A DNA stretch of 57,555 nucleotides, taken from positions 1 through 57,555 of the forward strand of contig JABXII010000017.1 in the NCBI GenBank assembly GCA_013373175.1. Reading direction: 5' to 3'. The notes beneath the pieces are model-generated. The model did not search any database. It saw only the letters and a list, made by a program, of their open reading frames with translations, and was not told where the DNA came from. A program made the position numbers and the translations under genes. This stretch comes from Campylobacteraceae bacterium (GTDB taxonomy: Bacteria > Campylobacterota > Campylobacteria > Campylobacterales > Arcobacteraceae). Shown here one piece after another: positions 36,158 through 44,054 of the stretch (position 1 is the stretch's first letter; every line of letters starts with the position of its first letter).

Positions 36158-36478
36158 CTAAAAATATTGCACTAAAGCCATATAAAAAATAGTCCCCATG
36201 AAAATAGAAACTAAATAGTTTTTTAATGTTAAGTGTAAAAAAGCTGTAAAAACTATTCCACCAAGCTCTTTTATTCCATAAGGATATAAAGAAAAATCAA
36301 TATCCTTTAAAGTATAAAAAACTAAAATTGTCATAATAGTTGCAGGGAAGAATTTTTCGATAAATTCCATAGATTTTGGTAAATCATTCTTTGCAAAAAA
36401 AACAAAAGGAAATACTCTTGTTAATAAGTTTACAATTGCCATAATTGCAATTGCAATATAAAGCTCCATGTTACTCAT
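36158..36478 (-). CDS. azlD: AzlD-family small membrane subunit
   Basis: The 106-residue protein has about four hydrophobic segments and begins MELYIAIAIMAIVNLLTRVF after a three-residue lead. RVFPFVFF and LGGIVFTAFLHL are AzlD-like. AzlD works with AzlC to export branched-chain amino acids and some analogues. It overlaps azlC by 8 bp. Confidence 0.85.
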   Translation of the reverse strand: MSNMELYIAIAIMAIVNLLTRVFPFVFFAKNDLPKSMEFIEKFFPATIMTILVFYTLKDIDFSLYPYGIKELGGIVFTAFLHLTLKNYLVSIFMGTIFYMALVQYF

Positions 36479-37157
36479 TACTTAGCCTTTGTCTAAAGAA
36501 GAAAAGCAACAATAATGAAATAGCAATAGTTACTATTAGCATCTTATCAGAAGGTACTAATATTAAAGATATTACTGAAGCAATTGATCCAATTAAAAAT
36601 GGAACTGAATTCTTTAAATTTTTGTATTGTTCAATACACAAGACTACAAAAAGTGCTGTTAATGAAAACTCTAACCCTGCTGTATTAAATTCTATATTTG
36701 AACCAACAATAGCACCTAAAGTTGACCCTACAAACCAATAAGCTTGATTAAAAGCAGTTAAAAAGAAATAGTACCACTTCTTTTTTAACTGTTCATCATC
36801 TTTTATTGTTGTTAAAAGAGCATAGGTTTCATCAGTTAAACCAAATATCAAATATGGTTTTAATTTTCCAGTTTTTTTAAACCTTTTTAATAAAGATAAG
36901 CCATAAAAAGATTGTCTTAAATTTACAAACCATGAAGCTAATGCTATATCGATATATCCTGCTTTTGCATTAAAAAAATTAATTGCTACAAACTGTAAAG
37001 CCCCTGCATATATAAAAAGTGACATAAGAGGAGCTAAATACCAAGGATAATCAAAAGAGACCAAAAGCAGTCCAAAAGCAAAACCTAAAACAGAATATCC
37101 CATCATTACAGGGATAGAAATTTTAAATGCAGTCTTAATTTCTCTTTCTAAAGTCAA
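36471..37157 (-). CDS. azlC: AzlC-family branched-chain amino acid exporter subunit
   Basis: The 228-residue inner-membrane protein has the AzlC opening AFKISIPVMMGYSVLGFAFG and the conserved MSLFIYAGALQFVAINFF (about residues 45-62). WFVNLRQSFYGLSLL and FGLTDETYALLTT follow. About seven membrane segments are visible. With AzlD it forms an exporter for branched-chain amino acids. It lies 1 bp downstream of the SspB-like gene, so the three minus-strand genes 36158-37596 are likely one unit. Confidence 0.9.
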   Translation of the reverse strand: MTLEREIKTAFKISIPVMMGYSVLGFAFGLLLVSFDYPWYLAPLMSLFIYAGALQFVAINFFNAKAGYIDIALASWFVNLRQSFYGLSLLKRFKKTGKLKPYLIFGLTDETYALLTTIKDDEQLKKKWYYFFLTAFNQAYWFVGSTLGAIVGSNIEFNTAGLEFSLTALFVVLCIEQYKNLKNSVPFLIGSIASVISLILVPSDKMLIVTIAISLLLLFFFRQRLSNE

Positions 37158-37158
37158 G

Positions 37159-37596
37159 CTACTTAAACCTTTTATTATTTGGGTTATTTTTGAAAACGTT
37201 TAATGATTTTTCTTTAATCACATTTTCATTGTATTTATCTATTGTTGCCACTGAGTTTACAAATAAAATTGACTCATCTACAACTATTTGGAAAACTGCA
37301 TGGAAAGGTATTTTAACTGTTGAACCAAAGTTTTCACTTCCAAAACCTGCTTCAAAACTGATGTGATTTTCATCAATTTTAATTGTACTATATGTATAGT
37401 TTTTAAGAATAAAAAGTGAGAATTTTGCAAGTTGTTCTTTTGTTGAAGTTGGCAATTCAGGGTTAAACTCAACTGCATCGACATTTGCAGTAATAGCAAA
37501 CTCTTGACCCTTGTTTACTAAATAAATCATTGTATCTTTCACTTGTTCACTAACTAATTCTTTATACTCTACATCTTCTAATATATTGTTAATCAT
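37159..37596 (-). CDS. SspB-like protein, possible ClpXP adaptor
   Basis: The 145-residue protein is not an obvious family member, but its pattern follows SspB. A helix (SEQVKDTMIYLVNKGQ) is followed by the strands EFAITANVDAVEFNPELP. LFILKNYTYSTIKIDENHIS is next, then FEAGFGSENFGSTVKIPF and HAVFQIVVDES. The FEAGFG and V-x-IPFHAVFQI pieces line up with FNARFGG and V-PLAAVLAI of SspB. A basic tail (NPNNKRFK) could play the part of the ClpX-binding end. SspB delivers ssrA-tagged proteins to ClpXP. The match is by eye and distant, so the role is a hypothesis. It lies 1 bp before azlC. Confidence 0.5.
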   Translation of the reverse strand: MINNILEDVEYKELVSEQVKDTMIYLVNKGQEFAITANVDAVEFNPELPTSTKEQLAKFSLFILKNYTYSTIKIDENHISFEAGFGSENFGSTVKIPFHAVFQIVVDESILFVNSVATIDKYNENVIKEKSLNVFKNNPNNKRFK

Positions 37597-37636
37597 TTTT
37601 AATCCTGTATTTTAAATTAGTTTGTTATTATAACTT

Positions 37637-38278
37637 ATGAAACGCATAATTTTACTTATTTTAATTTCTATTATAACTTTACAAGCAAAAAGTATAACAT
37701 TGACTAATTCGGATAAAGTTGAATTAAGAGAAAATCCAAATAAAAAAGCTGTTTACTTACGTCTTTTAAAATATTTAAAATTAAAAGATAAAATAAAAGA
37801 TTTCCCATTAGAAAAAAAACTTAACTATGTAAATAGTTTTTATAATAAAATTTTACCAATAGATGATTCAACAAAATATAGTACTGACGATTATTGGGCT
37901 ACACCAAAAGAATTTATTATAGAAGGCAAAGGCGATTGTGAAGATTATGCAATTGCGAAATATTTTACTCTACAAGAAGTTGGAATTTCAGAAGACAAAC
38001 TTTTTTTAACTGTTGTAAAAGTAAAAGGAGAGACAGATTATCATATGGTCTTAAGTTATTTAGAAAATAAAAACTCTATGCCTTTAATCTTAGATAATCT
38101 AAGCTTTAGAGTTCTTCCTTTTAATAAAAGAACAGATTTAACTGCAAAATATATCTTTAATGAAAAAGAAGCTTATATACTAAAAAATAAAAAGATTTAT
38201 AAAAAAGTACACCTAGACTGGGGAAAAGAAGATAAATGGGATAATCTTCTAAAAAGAGTTTACAAAGAAAATGAGTAA
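37637..38278 (+). CDS. Transglutaminase-like cysteine peptidase (BTLCP/LapG family)
   Basis: The 213-residue protein has an N-terminal signal (MKRIILLILISIITLQAKS), so it acts in the periplasm. The papain-like triad is visible: Cys in EGKGDCEDYAIAKYFTLQE (about Cys101), His in DYHMVLSYLE (about His137) and Asp in LILDNL (about Asp151). WATPKEFI before the cysteine is typical of this family. LapG of pseudomonads cuts a large surface adhesin under control of the c-di-GMP receptor LapD. No adhesin or LapD gene is in the window. It overlaps convergent pabC by 19 bp. Confidence 0.85.
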   Translation: MKRIILLILISIITLQAKSITLTNSDKVELRENPNKKAVYLRLLKYLKLKDKIKDFPLEKKLNYVNSFYNKILPIDDSTKYSTDDYWATPKEFIIEGKGDCEDYAIAKYFTLQEVGISEDKLFLTVVKVKGETDYHMVLSYLENKNSMPLILDNLSFRVLPFNKRTDLTAKYIFNEKEAYILKNKKIYKKVHLDWGKEDKWDNLLKRVYKENE

Positions 38279-38823
38279 TCTTTTATAATATCAAAATCTA
38301 TCATTGCATTCATTAATGCTAGTTTTTCACAAGATTTTAACATCTGCAAATCAATATCTTTTTCAACTAAAGAGCCCTCTTTTAAAAGTCTTGCCCTTGT
38401 TGTTCCTTCTAATAGTGGTTGTTTTGGAGTTAACCAATTAGTTCCATCAAAAATAGCAATATTTGCAATTGAAGTATCAGTAACAAGACCATTTTTTATA
38501 ATAATAATCTCATCACAAGCTTCTCTTTTCTCGTACAAGTTATCAAGACTACTTCTATTTAAGTATTTTTTTGAGTATTCTATTCTATCATCTTCTATAA
38601 TTTTAAAACTTTTTATCTCTCTTTTTTTATAAGCAAAGAAATCAACACTTAAAATAGAGTTTTCATCATAAACAACTTTACATCTATATAAATCCTTTGA
38701 TGGAGCATAAAGATACTCTTGCAAGTTTAAATTTAGAGATACTGTTTTTGCAACTCTTTTTTCATGGTATTCTAAATTAAAAACCTCATAATCTTCGCAC
38801 TTAATCGTCTCAAAATAGTTCAT
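38260..38823 (-). CDS. pabC: Aminodeoxychorismate lyase-like class IV aminotransferase
   Basis: The 187-residue protein is short for the class IV PLP family. FETIKCEDYEVFNLEYHEKR opens it. The family end is recognisable in VTDTSIANIAIFDGTNWLTP and LLEGTTRARLLKEG (about residues 120-150). PabC releases pyruvate from aminodeoxychorismate to give 4-aminobenzoate for folate. A separate pabB gene is at 42102-43067. The short form is common in Campylobacterota. The PLP lysine is not obvious; the likely candidate lies in LEYHEKRVAKT. It could also act on D- or branched-chain amino acids. Confidence 0.75.
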   Translation of the reverse strand: MNYFETIKCEDYEVFNLEYHEKRVAKTVSLNLNLQEYLYAPSKDLYRCKVVYDENSILSVDFFAYKKREIKSFKIIEDDRIEYSKKYLNRSSLDNLYEKREACDEIIIIKNGLVTDTSIANIAIFDGTNWLTPKQPLLEGTTRARLLKEGSLVEKDIDLQMLKSCEKLALMNAMIDFDIIKDYSFSL

Positions 38824-38856
38824 ATAGTCTGTCTCTTTATTGTTAATATTTTTAGT

Positions 38857-38862
38857 TATAAT
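38857..38862 (+). promoter_or_regulatory. -10 box of the alpha/beta hydrolase gene
   Basis: A perfect TATAAT lies 29 bp before the preferred TTG start at 38891 and inside the longer possible reading frame. That favours the later start. Confidence 0.45.
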
Positions 38863-38890
38863 ATCTAAAAAAATTTTAGGAATAACTAGT

Positions 38891-39661
38891 TTGATTGAAA
38901 TAAAAAAGACAATAAAGAAATATGAAAACTTTTATGATACTTTTAAATATGCCTATATTGGATTACCAAAAGGGTTTATGGGAATAAAAAAGCCCTACTT
39001 TGGACAACTTTATAAATTAAAAAAAGAGTTTCAAAACTATAAAGAGTATAAAGAAAAGTTTCCATTTGTTTTGTTTATTCATGGTTCTAAGGGTTTAAAT
39101 AAAGGAACTATTTATAGAAAATGGATTGTAGAACAAGGCTTTATTTTCATTTCTCCAAACTCATTAAAAATCAAAGATAGACCTACATACTCAACTCCTG
39201 ATAAATTAAGTTCATATGAAAAAGTACATAAATTAAGACAAGCAGAGATTGTTTATAATCTAAAAAATATTTTAGATTTAAATTTCATAGATAGAAAGAA
39301 TATGTTTTTGATGGGTAATTCAGAAGGAGGCTTAGCAGCTGCATTTTATAAAGGTAGTGAATTTAAAGGAAGAATAGTTACAGCATATTCATGTGAAAAT
39401 AGTTACTATTCAAAGGATTTTAAAATTGGAGCAAAAAAGAGTGTCCCTTTTTTAAATATTATTGGAACTCATGATGAATTTTTTAGTGAAAAATCTGAGC
39501 CAAATAAAGATTATCAAGTGCAAGGGCATTGTACTAAAGCACTGAAAAAATATAAAAATGCAAAAGTTGTAGTACTTCCTCAAACAAAACATGATATTAC
39601 AGAAAATGTCTATGTAAAACATGACCTTATAAATTTTTTGAAACTATGGAGTAACGCTTAG
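38891..39661 (+). CDS. Alpha/beta-hydrolase-fold protein (dienelactone-hydrolase-like)
   Basis: From a TTG at 38891 the protein has 256 residues. An open frame extends back to 38840, but a TATAAT lies inside that stretch and AGGAATAAC precedes the later TTG. The alpha/beta hydrolase signs are FVLFIHGSKGLNKG (oxyanion strand), the nucleophile elbow FLMGNSEGGLAAAF with Ser, FLNIIGTHDEFF with the acid Asp, and VVLPQTKHDI with His. So a full Ser-Asp-His triad is present. The substrate is unknown. No signal peptide is clear, though the longer frame would add a hydrophobic stretch. Confidence 0.75.
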   Translation: MIEIKKTIKKYENFYDTFKYAYIGLPKGFMGIKKPYFGQLYKLKKEFQNYKEYKEKFPFVLFIHGSKGLNKGTIYRKWIVEQGFIFISPNSLKIKDRPTYSTPDKLSSYEKVHKLRQAEIVYNLKNILDLNFIDRKNMFLMGNSEGGLAAAFYKGSEFKGRIVTAYSCENSYYSKDFKIGAKKSVPFLNIIGTHDEFFSEKSEPNKDYQVQGHCTKALKKYKNAKVVVLPQTKHDITENVYVKHDLINFLKLWSNA

Positions 39662-40332
39662 TTTTCTATATTTAATTTATAGCCTATACCTGAATAGTTT
39701 TGTAAGATTGTTTTATAAGTCTTTTTTCTAAAGTCTCTAATTAATGACTTTAAAGCAGCAGTTGTGCATTCATTGTCCCAAATATGGTATTCTAACTCTT
39801 CATAACTAATAACTCTATTTGGATTTTGAATAAAAAGATTTACTAAAATTGATTCTTTTTTATTTAATACAAAAACCTTCCCATCTTTTGTAATACTTTG
39901 GGTTTGAAAGTTAAATAATATACCATTTCCTAAATTTACATTGCTGTAGATTCTACTTTCTATAACTTCAAGACACTTTTGTAAACCTTGCAAAAACTTA
40001 TCTTCACAAAAAGGTTTTACAATATATTTGGTGATATAAAGTTCCATTAATTCATAAAGATAAGTATTAGTTTTATTGTTACTTAAAACTATAAAAGCTG
40101 TTTTTATATCACTTTGTCTAACTTCTTGAAGAAACTTCACCATTGTATTATCACAAAAAGAGTCATCTAAAACAATAATACATGGTGAATATTTCTTATA
40201 AGAACTTTTTGCTTGTTTTAAACTATTTGCAGTAAAAACCTTTTTTAAATTTTTCTGCAAAATTGGTAAAACCTCATCTTTAGAAGAGTCTTTATCATAA
40301 ATATATAAAACAAGTAAGTTATTTAGTTTCAA
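39658..40332 (-). CDS. OmpR-type response regulator with altered receiver pocket
   Basis: The 224-residue protein has a receiver domain (about residues 5-118) and a winged-helix output domain (about 130-224). The output domain holds KDGKVFVLNKKESILVNLFI, RVISYEELEYHIWD and YSGIGYKLNIE. The phospho-accepting Asp is in CIIVLDDSF (about Asp55-56), the switch Ser in FIVLSNN, and the Lys in YIVKPF. The usual acidic pair near the N-terminus is reduced to IYDKD. No kinase is adjacent; it is 4 bp into the next gene, which is an isochorismatase-like hydrolase. It could pair with either histidine kinase in the window, but nothing shows that. Confidence 0.88.
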   Translation of the reverse strand: MKLNNLLVLYIYDKDSSKDEVLPILQKNLKKVFTANSLKQAKSSYKKYSPCIIVLDDSFCDNTMVKFLQEVRQSDIKTAFIVLSNNKTNTYLYELMELYITKYIVKPFCEDKFLQGLQKCLEVIESRIYSNVNLGNGILFNFQTQSITKDGKVFVLNKKESILVNLFIQNPNRVISYEELEYHIWDNECTTAALKSLIRDFRKKTYKTILQNYSGIGYKLNIEN

Positions 40333-40895
40333 CTATTTAAACCTTTTAAAAAATCTTTTGTACTTTCTACTTTTGCATAAGCAAACTCAAAAGCTGCCAT
40401 AAAACTATTTTGTACTTCTAAAGATGAGACAGTATTTCCATTAAATTCCAAATCTTTTGTAGCACAAGCATCATTTATAACAGTACAATTATACCCAAAA
40501 TCTTTTGCTGCTCTAAGTGTTGCATCAACACACATATGAGTCATAGCTCCTACAATTATAAGAGAATCTATATCTCTTTCTTCTAAGACCTCTTTTAATT
40601 GTGTTTTCAAAAATGAATTAGGAAAATTCTTAACAATTACAAGTTCATCATTTAAAGGCTCAACACTTTTATGTATTTGTCCTCCTACTGAACCTATTTG
40701 AAAAAAAGGTGCATTTTCATTTGGATTTTCATGTTTTATATGTATTATGTTTAAAGCTTTTTTTCTAAACTCTTCTAAAAGTATTGAAGCATTTTTTGAA
40801 GCTTCTTCTGAATTTGTTAAAGGGTATTTTGCCCCTTCAAAACTTGAGAAATAGTCATTTTGTAAGTCTATTAATATTAGTGCTGTATTTTTCAT
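40329..40895 (-). CDS. Isochorismatase-like cysteine hydrolase
   Basis: The 188-residue protein starts MKNTALILIDLQNDYFSSFE, with the catalytic Asp (about Asp10). Lys lies in VIVKNFPNSFLKT (about Lys105), and the nucleophile is Cys in IVGAMTHMCVDATLRAAKDF (about Cys136). The GAMTHMCVDAT motif is common in nicotinamidase- and isochorismatase-related amidohydrolases. It is only distantly like the protein at 21369-21911. The substrate is unknown. It overlaps the response regulator start by 4 bp, so the two are co-transcribed. Confidence 0.87.
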   Translation of the reverse strand: MKNTALILIDLQNDYFSSFEGAKYPLTNSEEASKNASILLEEFRKKALNIIHIKHENPNENAPFFQIGSVGGQIHKSVEPLNDELVIVKNFPNSFLKTQLKEVLEERDIDSLIIVGAMTHMCVDATLRAAKDFGYNCTVINDACATKDLEFNGNTVSSLEVQNSFMAAFEFAYAKVESTKDFLKGLNS

Positions 40896-40961
40896 TTATA
40901 TCCTTTTACTTTTGATTTAATAAATTATAAAAAGATATAGAAGCAAAAAAGTAGGATAATC

Positions 40962-42005
40962 CTACTTTTTCTTAGATTTTTTCTTTTTTGTTTCAAAAAC
41001 CTTTGCAACTTCTTTTGCATATTGAAGTTCTGTTGTAATTCCTACACAAGAACAATTGATTTCTGATAAAACATAGATATCGTTTCCATCTTTATCATAA
41101 TCCATTATATAATCCATAGTCCAAAGAAGAGGATAATTTTGTCCTTTTAAGAATGGTTTTAAATCCTTTAAACCTTTTATCGTAAGCTTTACTACATCTT
41201 TCCATTTTGGCTCATCTGGTGACTCATATTTATATTGAGCTCCTGAAAATAGTGTTGCAGAAAACTCCCCTTCTTGAGGTTTTTTATGAACAACTGAAAT
41301 AGGTTTATCATTTACTAGTAATACTCTAACTTCACCTTCAGCAATTCTTTCCAAATATCTACATCCTACAAAACCATTTTTATCTTTGAAATATGCAGCA
41401 TACTCTGATTCTTCTTCAAATCTTGACTCAAACTTTTCTAAAAATTCATTGATATTGTCATAATAAAATTTCTCATTGTTTACAGCCTCAACAGAGAAAA
41501 TTGAACCATCATCTTTTTTAGATACTAAATAAACACCCTCACCTGTAGAACCATAATTTGTTTTTAAAACTCTAATTCCGTATTTATCTAAATCAGCAGG
41601 AAACTTTCTTGCAAAATCTGTAAAGGTATTATAAAAGTAAGTATCCTCATCTCCAAGTTTTGTTCCCTTTAGTTTTGCTAGAATATCTTTGAAATCAAGA
41701 TTAATCATAACATCTGGGTGAGTATGAATTTCAACTCCTGAATTTCCTAATGCTTTTAAAAATTGAAAATATTCATCAACTTCTTTTAGGTTTCCTGGAT
41801 TAATTCTACTTATTACTGAAACTGCTTTTTCTTTTAGATACTCAAGTAGTTCATATTTTCTATTTGGTCTATAAAAAACTATTTCAGTTTTATAATCAGT
41901 TACATCTTCAATTGCATCTAAAATTGGTTTTGTATCAGGTCTAAATCCATCAAAACCTTTATCACTTCCTTTTGCATACTCTATTACAAAAATAGTGTTT
42001 CTCAT
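40962..42005 (-). CDS. Cj0069-type ATP-grasp-like protein
   Basis: The 347-residue cytoplasmic protein is recognised from Campylobacterota as a Cj0069-like family member. It opens NTIFVIEYAKGSDKGFDGFR. The ATP-grasp style is suggested by VLKTNYGSTGEGVYLVSKK (about residues 146-164), CRYLERIAEGEVRVLLVNDK (about 214-233) and WTMDYIMDY plus LSEINCSCVGIT (metal-binding Glu/Asn, about 319-330). Such folds join carboxylates with amines or thiols using ATP. The substrate is unknown and the neighbours give no clear clue. The C-terminus is a Lys-rich tail. Confidence 0.7.
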   Translation of the reverse strand: MRNTIFVIEYAKGSDKGFDGFRPDTKPILDAIEDVTDYKTEIVFYRPNRKYELLEYLKEKAVSVISRINPGNLKEVDEYFQFLKALGNSGVEIHTHPDVMINLDFKDILAKLKGTKLGDEDTYFYNTFTDFARKFPADLDKYGIRVLKTNYGSTGEGVYLVSKKDDGSIFSVEAVNNEKFYYDNINEFLEKFESRFEEESEYAAYFKDKNGFVGCRYLERIAEGEVRVLLVNDKPISVVHKKPQEGEFSATLFSGAQYKYESPDEPKWKDVVKLTIKGLKDLKPFLKGQNYPLLWTMDYIMDYDKDGNDIYVLSEINCSCVGITTELQYAKEVAKVFETKKKKSKKK

Positions 42006-42101
42006 CTCTTCTCCTCAAAAAAATTTCAAGGATTTTAATGAAGATAATTAACTTTTTGGTTACAATGATAAAAAATAAGTTTTTATGTAATCTTTTTGTA
42101 A

Positions 42102-43067
42102 TTAAAAGGGTAAGTATACTTTATCAATAAGCTCTTCATATTCATCTTCAACATTGGAATCACAGGTAATTCCTCCGCCACTTTTGTAGTATAAGTTTCC
42201 TTCTTTATCTTTTTCAATAAACCTAATTAAAACACAAGAGTTCAAAGAGTTCCCATCATATATTCCAAAAATACCTGTATAAAAATCTCTATCATAAGTT
42301 TCATTCTCTTTTAGTATTTCTATAGTTTTTTTCTTTGGTGTTCCTGTTATTGAACCTGCTGGTAAAATTGAAGTTAAAATATCTCCTATTTTACTATGCC
42401 AATCTTCATCAAGATGGCCTGTTATTTTTGAGCTAACTTGCAAAAGTTTTTTATTTCCTGCATTTATTTTATCAATATATCTAAACTTATCTACTTTGAT
42501 TTTATTTGAAACAATTCCTAAATCATTTCTTAGTAAGTCAACAACCATAGTATGCTCTGCCATCTCTTTTATATTTCCTAAAATTTTAGCACTTGCATTC
42601 TCTATTTTACTATCAATTGTTCCTTTCATAGGATATGTTGCAATTTTGTTTTTTTTAATTTCCACAAATTTTTCAGGAGAGAAACAAACGAATTTGTCAA
42701 AAAACTTTAGTTTATATTTTGCATTTGCTTTTTCATAGATTTCATCTAGTGTAAATTTTGTTTCTATTTTTGTTTTTGCTGTTAAATTTAGAATATAAGA
42801 GTTTCCATTTTTAATATGTTCTTGTAAAATATCAAAACTTTTTTTATACTCTTTAAAAGAGATTGGATATTTTTTTAACTCTTTCTTTTCTAAATTTTCA
42901 TTTGCTAATTTTGAAGATACCTTTTCATTTATCTCATACTTTATTTCACTAGGAAGTTCTTTTAGTGGTTTCACGTAAAATTGTGATAAATCATAAGAAA
43001 TTAGGAAAAAAAATGGCTCCTTTGAAGAGCCATATTTATTTAATATATTTTGTAAGTCTTTATTCAA
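42102..43067 (-). CDS. pabB: Aminodeoxychorismate synthase component I
   Basis: The 321-residue protein contains the chorismate-binding domain. ISFKEYKKSFDILQEHIKNG begins it, then NGNSYILNLTAKTKI, FVCFSPEKFVEIKKNKIATY, PMKGTI with the catalytic Lys, DLLRNDLGIVS, SILPAGSITGTPKKKTIEIL and FYTGIFGIYDGN. PMKGTI and the PAGSITGTPK loop mark PabB rather than TrpE. It converts chorismate to aminodeoxychorismate with a PabA glutaminase, which is not in the window. It lies 15 bp downstream of pyrB. The N-terminal beta domain is short. Confidence 0.92.
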   Translation of the reverse strand: MNKDLQNILNKYGSSKEPFFFLISYDLSQFYVKPLKELPSEIKYEINEKVSSKLANENLEKKELKKYPISFKEYKKSFDILQEHIKNGNSYILNLTAKTKIETKFTLDEIYEKANAKYKLKFFDKFVCFSPEKFVEIKKNKIATYPMKGTIDSKIENASAKILGNIKEMAEHTMVVDLLRNDLGIVSNKIKVDKFRYIDKINAGNKKLLQVSSKITGHLDEDWHSKIGDILTSILPAGSITGTPKKKTIEILKENETYDRDFYTGIFGIYDGNSLNSCVLIRFIEKDKEGNLYYKSGGGITCDSNVEDEYEELIDKVYLPF

Positions 43068-43082
43068 TTTATTTGACTAGTT

Positions 43083-43958
43083 TTATTTAATAAGTTTTTT
43101 TAGAATTGCCATTCTTACTGCAACTCCATTTCTAACTTGCTCTAAAATTTTATTTCTAGGGTCTGCTAACATTTCATCTGAAATATCAATATTTCTATTA
43201 ACTGGTCCTGGGTGTAGTAATAAAATATCTCTATCTCCAAAAGTATCTTTAGTTACACAATAATCTTTTGCATATTCAGTTAATGATGTAAAGTAAACTT
43301 CATTGTGTCTTTCTAGTTGAGTTCTTAAACTCATTACAACATCTACTTCATCGATAATTTCACTAATATTATCATATTGTTTAAACTCATCATTTTCATA
43401 TTTAAAACAATCTGGCGCTACAAAATTTACATCCATTCCAAATACTGGTAGAAGTTTTTTATTTGAACCTGCAACTCTTGAGCTTTTTACATCTCCAATA
43501 ATTGCAATTTTTTTACCTTCTGTTTGTCCATCAAAATGTTCATAAATAGTAAATAAATCTAATAAGGCTTGAGTAGGATGTTCATTTTTCCCATCACCTG
43601 CATTAATAATTGGACAATCAACATGATCAACTAATGTACCAGGTAATCCACATTCACTATGTCTAATAGTAATTGCATCTGGGCTCATTGCATTAATATT
43701 TGCAATAGTATCAAAAATAGTTTCGCCCTTGCTTCTTGAACTTCTTCCAACATCTAAAGAAATTACTTGTGCCCCTAATCTTTTTGCTGCCATTTCAAAA
43801 GCACTTCTTGTTCTAGTAGAATCTTCAAAAAATAGATTTACAATAATTTTACCTTTTAAAATCTCATTACTTTGCATATCTAAAAACATTTTTGCATCAT
43901 CAAAAAGTTCTAAGATTTCCTTTTTTGTAAAGTCAGAAGTAGATATGAGGTGTTGCAT
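43083..43958 (-). CDS. pyrB: Aspartate carbamoyltransferase, catalytic chain
   Basis: The 291-residue enzyme makes carbamoyl-aspartate in pyrimidine synthesis. The carbamoyl-phosphate site FFEDSTRTRSAFEMAAKRLG is at about residues 44-63. KGETIFDTIANINAMSPDAI follows, and the loop CPIINAGDGKNEHPTQALLD precedes the C-terminal aspartate-binding domain (MSLRTQLERH, LLHPGPVNRNIDIS). No regulatory chain pyrI is adjacent, as in other Campylobacterota. The length is normal. Confidence 0.96.
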   Translation of the reverse strand: MQHLISTSDFTKKEILELFDDAKMFLDMQSNEILKGKIIVNLFFEDSTRTRSAFEMAAKRLGAQVISLDVGRSSRSKGETIFDTIANINAMSPDAITIRHSECGLPGTLVDHVDCPIINAGDGKNEHPTQALLDLFTIYEHFDGQTEGKKIAIIGDVKSSRVAGSNKKLLPVFGMDVNFVAPDCFKYENDEFKQYDNISEIIDEVDVVMSLRTQLERHNEVYFTSLTEYAKDYCVTKDTFGDRDILLLHPGPVNRNIDISDEMLADPRNKILEQVRNGVAVRMAILKKLIK

Positions 43959-44019
43959 TTTTTCCCTTTAATTTTAGTTTTGATTTTATCAAAAACAGCT
44001 TTAAAAATTTAAATTAATG

Positions 44020-44025
44020 TATAAT
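44020..44025 (+). promoter_or_regulatory. -10 box of the cis/trans isomerase gene
   Basis: TATAAT lies 29 bp before the ATG, with TTTAGGA as ribosome site. Confidence 0.5.
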
Positions 44026-44054
44026 AGTTTCATTAATAACTTTAGGATTTATAC

